Assembly: GCF_002752675.1 (NCBI RefSeq)
Contig: NZ_CP024608.1
Span: 4,340,001-4,404,000 of the forward strand
Direction of reading: 5' to 3'
Origin: Massilia violaceinigra
Lineage (GTDB): Bacteria; Pseudomonadota; Gammaproteobacteria; Burkholderiales; Burkholderiaceae_D
DNA: 64,000 bases
Shown here: one piece after another, positions 50,679 through 59,285 of the stretch
Position numbering within the stretch: position 1 is the stretch's first letter
How the letters are laid out: every line of letters begins with the position of its first letter
Notes under the pieces: generated by a model
What the model saw: only the letters and a program-made list of their open reading frames with translations
Told to the model about the DNA's origin: nothing
Databases searched by the model: none
Position numbers and translations under genes: made by a program

Positions 50679-53432
50679 CTAGCGGAACGCGTAATTCACG
50701 CTCGCATACAAGCGCCGTCCGCGCGGGTCGGTGTAGGTCGGATCGTAGCCGGAAATGAAGAAGTTGGCCTGGTTCGAGTAAGGCGGCGCCGTGTCGAACA
50801 TGTTCTGCACGCCGGCGCGCAGTTTCAGGTTCTTGCTCCATCCGTAGGACAGCGACATGTCCCACAGCGAGTACGCTTTCACGCGGTTGGGCGCGACCAC
50901 GCTGCCGTCGTCGATGTTGATGGCCGAGTTCTGGTCGTCGTAAGACGCCGAAAACGTATTCGACAGGGTCGCCGACAGCGGCCCCTGTTCCCAGTCCATG
51001 CTGACCGTGTGGCGCCAGCGCTGCACCACGCCGTCGGTAACGAACTTGCCCAGGTTGCTGATGTAGGCGTCGCCCGGACTGGTCTGGATGCTCGACTTGA
51101 GCACGTAGGTGCCGTTCAGGCGCGCGCCGAAGCGGCCCATGCCGGTGTTGACGCTGCGCAGGTTGACCACCAGGTCCAGGCCGCTGGCAAGCTGGGCGCC
51201 GCGGTTTTCCTTGTGCAGCTCGATGTAGTCGATGTCGCCGTCTTCATCGCGGTGCACCAGGTTGCCGTATTTGCCCAGGTTGCCGAGGATGATGTCGTCG
51301 CCGATCTCGCTGATCAGGTCGGTGCGCTTGATCTTCCAGTAGTCCAGGCTGGCATTCCAGTGCTTGCTCGGCTCGACCACCAGGCCGGCCGAGAACTGGC
51401 GGCTGCTTTCCGGTTTCAGGTTCACATTGCTGTAGCGCCGCGTATCCCAGGCGTCGGCGCAGTCGGCGTAATTGTTGTCGACGGTGGCGCAGTAGACCGG
51501 GTCGGGCAGGATGGCGGTATAGCCGTAGACGGTCGGGCGGTACAGGTCGGACATCGATGGGGCGCGGAAGCCCTTGCCGGCCGAAGCGCGCACCGTGAGC
51601 GCCTTGTTCGGGGTGTAGGCCATGCCGATTTTCGGGCTCAGGGCGCCGCCGACCTGCTGGTAGCGGTCGTAGCGGGCCGAGAGCTGGCCCTGCCACTCCT
51701 TGGTGAATGGCGCCAGCAGTTCGCCGAATACGGCGTATACCTTGCGCTGGTCGCTGGTGGCCTTGCCGCCCTCGGGGGCGGCATCGTTGTTGATGTTGTC
51801 GCTCATCAGCAATGCCGATGGACGGAAATCGGTGCGCTCGCGGCGCGCTTCGGCGCCCACCGCCACGCCCAGGTCGCCGCCGGCCAGGGTCATGAGTGAG
51901 CGCGAGGCCTTGAAGTCGAGCGAATCCATGGTGCCGCGCGCGCGCCGCACCACATCGTTGACCTGGATGCTGTTAAGTAGCGCCACGCCTTCGGCGCTGG
52001 ACGGACCGAACGGATTGATCCTGCCGTCGGCGATGCCGGCCATCAGCTGGTCGCTCAGCACGTAGCCGTGCGTGTCCTTGTCCTTGACCGTGTTCACGCT
52101 GTGGTTGTAGCCAGCGTCGTAATCCCAGCCGGCCGCGATGCCCGAAACGCCGACCACGTAGCGCTGGCTTTCGCTGGTCAGTTCGCTGGTGCGCATGCCG
52201 GCTTCGTTCAGGCGCATGCGCAGCTGGATTTCGCCGGGGATGTCGTCGTCGAGCTGGTCCAGGCCGGTATTGGCCAGGGCCGGAATCTTGCGGTAATCGA
52301 TGTAGCCGATCACGCGCGCCGACGAGCCGACATAGTTGGTGCGCGAGCGGCTCAGCGCCACTTCGGCATACGCCTGGGTGTCGGCGCCGAGCTTGATCAC
52401 ACCGCGGCTGAGCAGGTTCTGCTTGGTCGACTTGGGATACAGCTCGGTGTCGCCCATGTAGTCGTAGGTGCAGGCATCGACGCCGCCTGTGCCATCGGGC
52501 AGGTACAGATTGGCCGGCGGCGCGCAGGCCGGGATCGACAGGTTGATCTGGCGGTTGGTGATCGGCCGGCCGTTGAGCAGGAAGCCGGTTTCCTGCAGGT
52601 GGTCGCGCTGGGCCGGGGTCAGGCGGATATTTGCCGGGCTGGTAAAGCTCGACAGCAGATGGCCGAGGCGCTGCGGGATCTTCAGCTCGCTCACGAACTT
52701 GCGCTGCGACGTGTTGAGGCGCTCGGTGCCCTGCACGTCGAGCACGGCGAAGACGTTGTAGCCATCCTTTTCCAGCTCGCCCGTGCCCAGGCTGAGGGTG
52801 GCGGCGCGCTTGCCGGCGCCGCCTTCCCTGGTGCCGAGCGCGTAGGCGTTCACTTCCACCCCGCGAAAATCCTTGCGCGTGATGAAGTTGATTACGCCGC
52901 CGACCGCGTCGGTGCCGTACAGGGCCGAGGCGCCGTCGAGCAGCACTTCGACGCGCTGGATGGCGGCCGCCGGGATGTTGTTCAGGTCGACGCCGGTATC
53001 GTCGCCGGGCGAGGCAAAGTTGGCCATGCGGCGGCCGTTGAGCAGCACCAGGGTGGACGAGGTGCCGATGCCGCGCAGGTTGGCGCTGTTGAAGCCGCGC
53101 TGGTCGCCGTCCACCTTGATGCTGGCGCCGTCGGTCAGGCCGCCCACGTTGGACGAAATGCGCGTCATCAGTTCGGCGGCGGTGGTCACGCCGGCTTTTT
53201 CAATCTCTTCGCGCGTGACGATCTGCACCGGCAGCGGGGTGTCGGTCTCGATGCGCTTGATGGCCGAACCGGTGATCTCCACCTTCGGCATCGGCGCGTC
53301 GGGGGCCTGGGCCGAGGCGGCGCCATGGGCCAGCAGGCCGGCGGCGGCGCCCGCGTGGAGCGCCAGCCGGACGGCGCGCGTCAGGCGCGAAACGGGGAGG
53401 GGATGACAATACTGGCGATAGGGCTTGCGCAT
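50679..53432 (-). CDS. Large TonB-dependent receptor
   Basis: A 917-residue receptor starting at ATG 53432 (GGAG nine bases upstream). A long signal region ends 'LLAHGAASAQAPDAP'. The plug holds 'VEITGSAIKRIETDTPLPVQ', 'EIEKAGVTTAAELMTRISSN', 'TLVLLNGRRMANFASPGDD' and 'VEVLLDGASALYGTDAVGGV', the signature of the large receptors common in Xanthomonads, Sphingomonads and Oxalobacteraceae for peptides and glycans. The barrel ends 'RRLYASVNYAFR', an unusual final arginine after phenylalanine. It lies beside the radical SAM/gmhB operon in the same direction and may serve the peptide cluster, but could also be an independent nutrient receptor. Confidence 0.88.
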   Translation of the reverse strand: MRKPYRQYCHPLPVSRLTRAVRLALHAGAAAGLLAHGAASAQAPDAPMPKVEITGSAIKRIETDTPLPVQIVTREEIEKAGVTTAAELMTRISSNVGGLTDGASIKVDGDQRGFNSANLRGIGTSSTLVLLNGRRMANFASPGDDTGVDLNNIPAAAIQRVEVLLDGASALYGTDAVGGVINFITRKDFRGVEVNAYALGTREGGAGKRAATLSLGTGELEKDGYNVFAVLDVQGTERLNTSQRKFVSELKIPQRLGHLLSSFTSPANIRLTPAQRDHLQETGFLLNGRPITNRQINLSIPACAPPANLYLPDGTGGVDACTYDYMGDTELYPKSTKQNLLSRGVIKLGADTQAYAEVALSRSRTNYVGSSARVIGYIDYRKIPALANTGLDQLDDDIPGEIQLRMRLNEAGMRTSELTSESQRYVVGVSGIAAGWDYDAGYNHSVNTVKDKDTHGYVLSDQLMAGIADGRINPFGPSSAEGVALLNSIQVNDVVRRARGTMDSLDFKASRSLMTLAGGDLGVAVGAEARRERTDFRPSALLMSDNINNDAAPEGGKATSDQRKVYAVFGELLAPFTKEWQGQLSARYDRYQQVGGALSPKIGMAYTPNKALTVRASAGKGFRAPSMSDLYRPTVYGYTAILPDPVYCATVDNNYADCADAWDTRRYSNVNLKPESSRQFSAGLVVEPSKHWNASLDYWKIKRTDLISEIGDDIILGNLGKYGNLVHRDEDGDIDYIELHKENRGAQLASGLDLVVNLRSVNTGMGRFGARLNGTYVLKSSIQTSPGDAYISNLGKFVTDGVVQRWRHTVSMDWEQGPLSATLSNTFSASYDDQNSAINIDDGSVVAPNRVKAYSLWDMSLSYGWSKNLKLRAGVQNMFDTAPPYSNQANFFISGYDPTYTDPRGRRLYASVNYAFR

Positions 53433-53978
53433 GCTGGAGGCTCCGTGGGGATAAGGGGATTGCGGTGCAGGCGGGTGGACAGGCGCGGCCGGCAGGATCG
53501 GGCAGGCACGGCCGCCTTGCGCACGGCGGCGCGGGTGGCGCGCGGCCCCGGCGTCATCGGTGCGGCGGCGGTATCGGCACGGCGCGCGGGGCTGGCAGGT
53601 GGTCCGGGTAAATAATTTATGCTGTTTTCCCTGTCTGACACGCATGTAAGTATTTAACAAGTTTTCCACTTTACGCACAACGTGGCGAAAGCTCAATAGT
53701 TTCCTGTGCCAGGCGGCGCCACCGTGGCCCGGGCGCGCGGCAGTGGGGTGGCGCTGGCGCGGCGGGCAGAAGGCGCAAGCCCAGCAACGGCGGCGCATGT
53801 GGTTGGCATAAGCTGATGCGCCGCGGATGCGGAAACGCGGTCGTTAGCTTATCGATACTGTTGTGTTTTTGCCCGGGGCGCTGCGGGCGAGGGCAGGCTG
53901 GGGACGCGGAAAAGCTTTGGGATTGGCAAGTTTGTAACTATAATTGATCTCCATCCAAAGTAGCAAGAAAGTTAATTT
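53433..53978. promoter_or_regulatory. Divergent region, promoter of the ybjQ-M48 operon at 53917-53944
   Basis: No gene is supported in these 546 bases; long GC-rich open frames at the left end are upstream extensions of the receptor frame. On the plus strand TTGGGA (53917-53922), a 16-base spacer and a perfect TATAAT (53939-53944) give a start near 53951, about 28 bases before ATG 53979. An AT-rich stretch at 53609-53665 probably holds the leftward receptor promoter but I cannot fix its boxes. Confidence 0.5.
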
Positions 53979-54293
53979 ATGTTAATGACGAACATCGAAA
54001 CCATTCCGGGCAAGTCCATCATCACTTGTCATGGCGTTGTGTCGGGCAGCACGGTGCGGGCCAAGCACGTGGGGCGCGACATCATGGCCGGCCTGAAAAA
54101 TATCGTCGGCGGCGAGCTCAAGGGTTACACCGAGCTGCTCAATGAATCGCGCGACAGCGCGATCGAACGCATGCAGGCGCAGGCGACCCAGATGGGCGCG
54201 AATGCCATCGTCAACGTGCGCTTTTCGACTTCGTCCGTTGCTGCCGGCGCCGCGGAAATCTATGTGTACGGCACCGCCGTCACCGTAGGCTGA
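53979..54293 (+). CDS. YbjQ-family (UPF0145) protein
   Basis: A 104-residue protein of the YbjQ/UPF0145 family: 'GKSIITCHGVVSGSTVRAKH', 'VGRDIMAGLKNIVGGELKGY' and 'MGANAIVNVRF' are its hallmark segments. Members form pentamers of unknown function, sometimes called heavy-metal-binding. It is the first gene of a three-gene operon with a membrane-anchored paralogue (4 bases on) and an M48 peptidase. ATG 53979 follows a weak purine stretch; ATG 53985 is also possible. Confidence 0.88.
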   Translation: MLMTNIETIPGKSIITCHGVVSGSTVRAKHVGRDIMAGLKNIVGGELKGYTELLNESRDSAIERMQAQATQMGANAIVNVRFSTSSVAAGAAEIYVYGTAVTVG

Positions 54294-54297
54294 GACG

Positions 54298-54753
54298 ATG
54301 CAAGAATTTGCCATGATGGGAATATGGCTGGGCCTGATCGTGCTCGGTTACTTCTGTGGCCGTGCCGCCGAAGCCAAGCACTACCGCTCCATCCACGCCC
54401 GCGAAAAAACCTGGCTGCATCTGCCGTCGACCTCGCTCAAGACCCTGCTCGATCCGGCCCGTCCGGTCGAACGCAGTGAGCTGGTGTATGGCAACGTGGT
54501 CGTCTCGATCGATTACTTCAAGCAGGCTGTGGCCGGCTTGCGCTCGTTCATCGGCGGCGCCGTCAAGTCGCACGAAACGCTGATCGACCGTGCCCGCCGT
54601 GAAGCGGTGCTGCGGCTGAAGGAAAGCTGCCCCGGCGCGCACGAAATCGTCAACCTGCGCCTGGAAGCGATGTCGATTTCCGGCAAGATGCCGGGCAGCG
54701 TGACCTCGGTGGAAGTGCTGGCCTACGGCACCGCGATCTATTTCGCCAAGTAA
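54298..54753 (+). CDS. Membrane-anchored YbjQ-like protein
   Basis: A 151-residue protein that starts with a membrane helix ('MGIWLGLIVLGYFCGRAAEA') and continues with a YbjQ-like domain: 'LVYGNVVVSIDYFKQAVAGL', 'LRSFIGGAVKSHETLIDRAR', 'GAHEIVNLRLEAMSI' and 'VEVLAYGTAIYF'. It is related to the preceding gene, so the pair probably arose by duplication and may form a mixed ring with one member tethered to the membrane. The M48 peptidase gene begins 9 bases later. Confidence 0.8.
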   Translation: MQEFAMMGIWLGLIVLGYFCGRAAEAKHYRSIHAREKTWLHLPSTSLKTLLDPARPVERSELVYGNVVVSIDYFKQAVAGLRSFIGGAVKSHETLIDRARREAVLRLKESCPGAHEIVNLRLEAMSISGKMPGSVTSVEVLAYGTAIYFAK

Positions 54754-54762
54754 GAAAGCGCC

Positions 54763-55578
54763 ATGAAATACCAGCCGTCGCAGCCCGCCCATAACGACAA
54801 TGTGTCGTACGAGCACCCATTGAAGGACTTCATCGTCATCGCGGGCTGGCTGTTGGCGGGCACGGTCCTGATTTTCTGGCTGCTCGGGCTGGCCGTCGAT
54901 GCCATGGTCGACCGGCTCAGCCACGAAAGCGAAGCGCGCCTGTACGCGCTGCTGCCGGCGAAGTCGATGGAAACGGCGCCCGCCGAGCGCGCGCAGCAGG
55001 TGCAGCTGCAGGCGCTGGTCGACAGCATGCGCAGCTGCGCCGGCTTGCGCTTGCCGGCCACCATCACGTTGACCAAGTCGGACACGCCCAACGCGGCAGT
55101 CGTCCCGGGCGGCAATATCATCGTCTTCAGCGGCTTGCTGGGGCAGGTACGTTCGGAGAATGGCCTCGCTTTCGTGCTTGCGCACGAGCTGGCGCACATC
55201 ACCCAGCGCGACCATTTGCGGGCCATGGGACGCGGCATCGTGCTGTTCGGCTTATCGACGCTGCTGACGGGGAGCGATTCGGGTCTGAGCGACTTGCTGG
55301 CGCCCGTGAATCATCTGGGGCAGGCCAAGTATTCACGCACGCGCGAAGCGGCCGCCGATGGCGCGGCCCTGCGCATCCTGAACTGCCGCTACGGCCATGC
55401 CGGCGGCGCCACCGAGCTGTTTGCCGCCCTGAAGGAGGAGGACGAGGCCTTCGCCGGCTTGTCCCATTACGCTGCCTCGCATCCGGCCATGCAGGACCGC
55501 ATCGATACGCTCAACGCCGCCATCAAGGCGAACGGGATGAAGCTTGGTCCGGTGCTGCCCTTGCAGCTGGCACGCTAA
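54763..55578 (+). CDS. M48-family zinc metallopeptidase
   Basis: A 271-residue peptidase with one N-terminal membrane helix ('FIVIAGWLLAGTVLIFWLLG') and an M48 catalytic domain. The zinc motif HELAH is H141-H145 in 'AFVLAHELAHITQRDH', with the third ligand glutamate in 'KYSRTREAAADGAALRIL'. 'NAAVVPGGNIIVFSGLL' before the site is typical of the HtpX/BepA/Oma1 group. It should face the periplasm and take part in envelope protein quality control. It is the last gene of the operon with two YbjQ-like proteins, an association seen in other proteobacteria, which suggests that the YbjQ rings and the peptidase act together. Confidence 0.88.
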   Translation: MKYQPSQPAHNDNVSYEHPLKDFIVIAGWLLAGTVLIFWLLGLAVDAMVDRLSHESEARLYALLPAKSMETAPAERAQQVQLQALVDSMRSCAGLRLPATITLTKSDTPNAAVVPGGNIIVFSGLLGQVRSENGLAFVLAHELAHITQRDHLRAMGRGIVLFGLSTLLTGSDSGLSDLLAPVNHLGQAKYSRTREAAADGAALRILNCRYGHAGGATELFAALKEEDEAFAGLSHYAASHPAMQDRIDTLNAAIKANGMKLGPVLPLQLAR

Positions 55579-55582
55579 TTTG

Positions 55583-55970
55583 CTGCCCGAAAAGCGCGCA
55601 GCGGCAGATTTGTGTTTGAAAGCAAGGACTTAGCGGGCGGGCGGCGGGCTTGTTAGCAAACTTATCCACAGTTTCTGTTTGCAAGTTGCACACCGAACAT
55701 CGTCTGTCCGCACTGCCTGAAAAGCGCGCAGCCGTGTTCTTTCCTTCATAAACAAGGACTTAGGAATGGAAGGGGCGGCTTGTTAACAAACTTATCCACA
55801 GATTCTGTTTGCAACTTGCATCGACGCGGCAACTGTCCACACTGCCCGAAAAGTGCGCAGTGGCATTTTCCTCTTTAAAAGCAATGACTTGGCGCTGTCG
55901 CACTATGCTTGTTAACACACTTATCCACAGAATTTGTTTACAACTGTGGACATCGCAAGCACGTTCTGCA
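55583..55970 (+). repeat. Three ~130-bp direct repeats, each with a perfect DnaA box
   Basis: Three imperfect tandem units start at 55583, 55713 and 55842. Each begins CTGCCYGAAAAGYGCGCAG, has ACTTAG/ACTTGG about 40 bases in, and a block GCTTGTTARCAMACTTATCCACAG near the end. The DnaA boxes TTATCCACA lie at 55662-55670, 55792-55800 and 55921-55929, all in the same orientation, 130 and 129 bases apart, i.e. about 12.3 helical turns. GTTAAC or its variant precedes each box. The stretch is AT-richer than its surroundings. It may bind DnaA as a titration or reactivation locus (like datA or DARS of E. coli); there is no dnaA, dnaN or rpmH here, so a chromosomal origin is not supported. Confidence 0.82.
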
Positions 55971-55977
55971 AAAGGTC

Positions 55978-56028
55978 TTTACAAATCCCACCAATTCGCT
56001 AGACTTCGAGCTCTATGTTAGCGCTAAC
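55978..56028 (+). promoter_or_regulatory. Promoter and GntR/LacI-type operator of gluconokinase
   Basis: TTTACA (55978-55983), a 16-base spacer and TAGACT (56000-56005) form a plausible promoter with its start near 56012. Directly on the start lies the perfect palindrome GTTAGCGCTAAC (56017-56028), which fits LacI-family operators such as that of GntR. A repressor there would block the promoter until gluconate is present. The repressor gene is not in the window. Confidence 0.62.
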
Positions 56029-56046
56029 TTTCGCCTGGACAGCAGA

Positions 56047-56583
56047 ATGATCAATTCAGACAGCAAGCACGGCAACGAGAGTCGCTGGGTGGTGATGGGG
56101 GTAAGCGGCTGCGGCAAGAGCACGGTCGGGCAAGCCCTGGCCCATGAACTCGGTGTACCTTTTGTGGAGGGTGATCAGTTTCATCCGGCCGCCAACGTCG
56201 CCAAGATGTCCGCCGGCATTGCGCTCGACGATCATGACCGCGCCGGCTGGCTGGGTGCGCTGCAAGAACAGATTCGCAATGCCCGGGAAACCGGCGCCGG
56301 CCTGGTCGTGTCCTGCTCGGCCCTCAAGCGGCGCTACCGCGACCTGCTGCGCCAGGGCGATCCGGCGCTGCGCTTCGCCCACCTGGACGGTTCGCGCGAT
56401 CTGATCGCAGGGCGCATGCGCGCGCGCGCCGATCACTACATGCCACCCTCGCTGCTCGAGAGCCAGTTGCGCGACCTCGAACCGCTGCAGGCCGACGAAG
56501 CGGGCGTGGTCATCGACATCGGCATCGCGCCCGCCCAGCAGGTCGCGTTCATTCTCGGCCAAGGCGCCATCAGCGGCGCATGA
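56047..56583 (+). CDS. gntK: Gluconokinase
   Basis: A 178-residue kinase, close to the 175 residues of E. coli GntK. Walker A is 'VVMGVSGCGKSTVGQALA'; the substrate region is 'FVEGDQFHPAANVAKMSAGI'; 'DDHDRAGWLGALQEQI', 'VVSCSALKRRYRDLLR' and 'RADHYMPPSLLESQL' are all diagnostic. It phosphorylates D-gluconate to 6-phosphogluconate, feeding the Entner-Doudoroff or pentose phosphate pathway. ATG 56047 lies 18 bases after a GntR-like operator; longer frames upstream cross the promoter. The partner permease gene (gntT) is not adjacent. Confidence 0.93.
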   Translation: MINSDSKHGNESRWVVMGVSGCGKSTVGQALAHELGVPFVEGDQFHPAANVAKMSAGIALDDHDRAGWLGALQEQIRNARETGAGLVVSCSALKRRYRDLLRQGDPALRFAHLDGSRDLIAGRMRARADHYMPPSLLESQLRDLEPLQADEAGVVIDIGIAPAQQVAFILGQGAISGA

Positions 56584-56593
56584 CGGCGCGCTA

Positions 56594-57061
56594 TCAGTCG
56601 TCGCTGGCGCCGCGGATGCAGGTGATGTAGACCGTCTCCTTGTCTTCGCTGCCCACTTCGATCATGCCGCCGCCTTTGACGTTGCGTTTATAGTCAGGCC
56701 CCTTGACCCTGGCTGCTTTGGCGACTTCTTTCAGCGACACGTTGCTGAACTTGGCGACATAGCCACCGCCCCCGTTGCCGTCATCTTCGGTCACGCCGAT
56801 CACCACGGTCCTGAGTCCGAAAATGCTCACGGGCGCCGGCAGGATAATGTTCTCGAAGCTGTTCGGATCCTTCACAAACGCCTTGACCGCATCCGTATAA
56901 ACCAGTTTCCGTTTGCATTCGATGGCGGCAACCAGATTCGGCGCGGCGCTCTCGAGGTCGGCGAGTTCCTGCGGCGTAGCCTCGGGCACTTGCGCTTGCG
57001 CACTCGCGAAAACCGTGGTCAGGGCGACGGCGAGCAGGCTGCGGATCAGGGCGTGGTTCAT
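56594..57061 (-). CDS. Secreted hypothetical protein
   Basis: A 155-residue protein with a clean signal peptide ('LIRSLLAVALTTVFASAQAQ'). The mature part has a Glu/Ala-rich first helix, two cysteines ('AIECKRKLVY' and 'YITCIRGASDD') that could form a disulphide, and strand-like 'LRTVVIGVTEDDGNGGGGYV'. I do not recognise the family. It converges on gntK with 10 bases between stops and is divergent from the lipoprotein gene at 57240. Confidence 0.65.
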   Translation of the reverse strand: MNHALIRSLLAVALTTVFASAQAQVPEATPQELADLESAAPNLVAAIECKRKLVYTDAVKAFVKDPNSFENIILPAPVSIFGLRTVVIGVTEDDGNGGGGYVAKFSNVSLKEVAKAARVKGPDYKRNVKGGGMIEVGSEDKETVYITCIRGASDD

Positions 57062-57239
57062 ACAGAATGGACTTTCAAGGTTGTTGAATTGAAATGGGTT
57101 ACCTAAATTGCAATTCTACGTGCTTTTTCGTCACATGTGGTGATTGTCTTTACGTATCGGGGGAATCCGGAAACGCAGGCCTGGGACTTGCTGGCGGCTT
57201 GCCGGGTCATGTATCATTTTTCGACTTGATGAGGACACG

Positions 57240-57554
57240 ATGAAAAAACTGACACTGCTACCGATGATGTTTGCCCTTGCGGCCTGCGGAAAGCCTGCCG
57301 CGCCGGAAAATCCGCTCGACGCCGCCGCCCGCCGCACCTGCATGAACACGATCGAGTCGCGCGCCATCAAGTCGGTTTCCTATATCGGCGATACACCGAG
57401 CCCCGTCACGCGCGGCGCCAACGGGCAGCTGGAGGTGTCGCTCAAATTCTCCGCCAAGAACGAAATGAATATCGCCTCGACCATGATCGCCCGTTGCGTG
57501 GTCAGTGCCGACGGCAAGACGCTGGTCGAGATCGCGGTCAAGGACAGCCGCTAG
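57240..57554 (+). CDS. Small lipoprotein
   Basis: A 104-residue protein with a lipoprotein signal: 'MKKLTLLPMMFALAACGKPA', lipobox LAAC, so a mature protein of about 87 residues tethered by its cysteine. It has two further cysteines ('RRTCMNTIESRA' and 'IARCVVSADGK') that may be disulphide-linked. ATG 57240 follows GAGGA six bases upstream; the longer frame from 57144 lacks the signal at its start. TTGCTG and TATCAT at 57188-57217 may be its promoter. Function unknown. Confidence 0.7.
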   Translation: MKKLTLLPMMFALAACGKPAAPENPLDAAARRTCMNTIESRAIKSVSYIGDTPSPVTRGANGQLEVSLKFSAKNEMNIASTMIARCVVSADGKTLVEIAVKDSR

Positions 57555-57571
57555 CACTTCCGGAGCACGCG

Positions 57572-58486
57572 CTAGGGCCGCGCCGGGCAGGCCTGTTTTC
57601 CCAGCTGCTCCCCGAGGGCAAGCGCGCCGGCGAAATCGTCGGCCGACAATTCCTCGCCAAAACGGTCACGCAATTGTTCCTGCGTTACTGGCTTCTTGCG
57701 CGGTATGGCGGCGGCGATGCTGTAGGCCATCGAGGTACGCAAGTCGCGCTCCGTGATCTGGCCGGCGTCGTACACGGTCGAGAGCAGGGCCAGCGCAAAA
57801 TGGTCGCACTGGTCGCCGGCCTGTTTCAGGTAGGCCAGCGCATCGTCTTTCCATTGCTTGACGATCGGGTCGTCGGGATTTTGCGTCAGGTCCACGCTGC
57901 GCCCGTACGGCCCTTCCATGTACACATCGATCTGCGCCGCCTTGTTGCCGGAGCGCGCCGCCAGGTTCAGAAAGCCCAGCCGTTCCTGCACCTGGGCCGG
58001 CGAAATGCCCGCGCACAATGCGCTCAGTTCCTTGCGTTCGGCCTGGAAGGCTGCCAGTTCGGCCGGATCGTTGTAGTCGGCCACCGGATCCTCGTTGGCG
58101 GCGCACACCGATTCGGCCTGATACACCTCGTAGGCGGCCCTGGCGTCGCCGCTGCGCGCGGCCGCGATGCGCGTGCCGATGTACTGCGCGATGCTCAAGC
58201 CGCCAAGCTCGATGACGCGGCCGTTGCGGCCATAGACCGGGGCCTTTTTCGCCGACAGCATGCCTGGCCCCGGACGCGCTGCGCCCGCCTCGGGCATGGA
58301 TGAGAACCAGCGCGGCTCTGCGAGCGTGGCGGCGGCGGCAGGCCGGGGGGCCACGACGGGCGCTGGCGCTTCGCCGGCCAGCAGGCCGGTCGCGAGCCAG
58401 ATACCAAGGCCGGCGGCGCCAAGGCCGAGACAAATCAACAGGGGAAGGCGTGCATTCATCAGCTTACTCGACGATGGCAGCGCCAT
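57572..58486 (-). CDS. Membrane-anchored protein, Sel1-like helices possible
   Basis: A 304-residue protein. An N-terminal membrane segment ('LPLLICLGLGAAGLGIWLAT') is followed by an Ala/Pro-rich linker and a helical domain with alternating Ala and Gly such as 'AAARSGDARAAYEVYQAES' and 'LAARSGNKAAQIDVYMEGPY', which recall Sel1/TPR-like repeats but are too few for a firm call. Four cysteines are spread over the domain. ATG 58486 has GGAG eight bases upstream; ATG 58459, just before the membrane segment, has none. Function unknown. Confidence 0.62.
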   Translation of the reverse strand: MALPSSSKLMNARLPLLICLGLGAAGLGIWLATGLLAGEAPAPVVAPRPAAAATLAEPRWFSSMPEAGAARPGPGMLSAKKAPVYGRNGRVIELGGLSIAQYIGTRIAAARSGDARAAYEVYQAESVCAANEDPVADYNDPAELAAFQAERKELSALCAGISPAQVQERLGFLNLAARSGNKAAQIDVYMEGPYGRSVDLTQNPDDPIVKQWKDDALAYLKQAGDQCDHFALALLSTVYDAGQITERDLRTSMAYSIAAAIPRKKPVTQEQLRDRFGEELSADDFAGALALGEQLGKQACPARP

Positions 58487-58525
58487 GCGGAATGCTCCGC
58501 ACGGCGCCAGTGCAGGGTTGGTCGT

Positions 58526-59008
58526 TCAATCCCAAAGGTAGCAATAGTTCTGGCTGCGCGTCTTGCTGGCGCTGACCGAACCGGAAGTTGCAATCACCTT
58601 GACCCAGCCGTTCGGCTCCGAAGTGGTCGGCACGGGGCCGCAATTGTTGTGCACCCAGTGAATGCCGGTGCCGCTGGTGTATTTTTTACCGCACAGGCCG
58701 AGCCGCTGGTTGACCTTGATGGCAGCGAGCGACAGCGGCATGGTGGACGCGTTCTTGACATGGTCGACGGCGTACACGTTACCGATAGCCACGTCGTACG
58801 TCTTGCCATCCTGGTCGGCGCGCACGTTCAGGCGCGTGTGGGTCAGCTTCACGCCCTCGATGGTGGTCGATGCGGACGCAAACTTGGGCGCGCTGACGAC
58901 GGTGCCCGTAATGTAGGCCCCCTTGTTCGCCGTGCAGGTGGATTGCTCGGAAGCGAATGCGCACAGCGACTGGGACAACAAAAGCAGAGCAAAGATTGAT
59001 TTGGTCAA
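58526..59008 (-). CDS. Secreted cysteine-containing hypothetical protein
   Basis: A 160-residue protein with a signal peptide ('SIFALLLLSQSLCAFASEQS'). The mature part is beta-rich ('GAYITGTVVSAPKFASASTT', 'LTHTRLNVRADQDGKTYDVA') with cysteines in 'STCTANKG', 'LGLCGKKY', 'VHNNCGPV' and 'QNYCYLWD', an even number that suggests two disulphides. The family is not recognised. The 277 bases between it and the next gene (59009-59285) contain no feature I can support. Confidence 0.63.
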   Translation of the reverse strand: MTKSIFALLLLSQSLCAFASEQSTCTANKGAYITGTVVSAPKFASASTTIEGVKLTHTRLNVRADQDGKTYDVAIGNVYAVDHVKNASTMPLSLAAIKVNQRLGLCGKKYTSGTGIHWVHNNCGPVPTTSEPNGWVKVIATSGSVSASKTRSQNYCYLWD

Positions 59009-59285
59009 TTTACTTCTCCTGTTTCATACCTCAAGGGAAGGTGCCGGATGAGTCGGTACCCATAGGTGCACTGGTCAATCAGAGAGCCTTTGTTGCCGGG
59101 GAAATCGGTTCTGATCTATACCGCAGAGCAGGAAATAGTATGCATGACAATAGTTTCTACTTTGTGACAAAAGTTGATGGTAAGGCCAAATTTGCAACAT
59201 GCGGCCGCAGGGGTTTCTGACGTGGTATCGTCTCTGGTTGACCTTTTTTGGGCATGCCGACCGGCAGCCGCCATCGGCAGCCGGG

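Noticed and set aside
53433..53798. N-terminal extension of the large TonB receptor to 53798
   Set aside because: The extra 122 residues lack structure and precede a proper signal region; ATG 53432 has a ribosome site.
55583..55970. Possible CRISPR array or chromosomal origin
   Set aside because: Repeats are three, ~130 bp and diverged, with no short spacer pattern and no cas genes; dnaA, dnaN, rpmH and parAB are absent, so an origin is not supported either.
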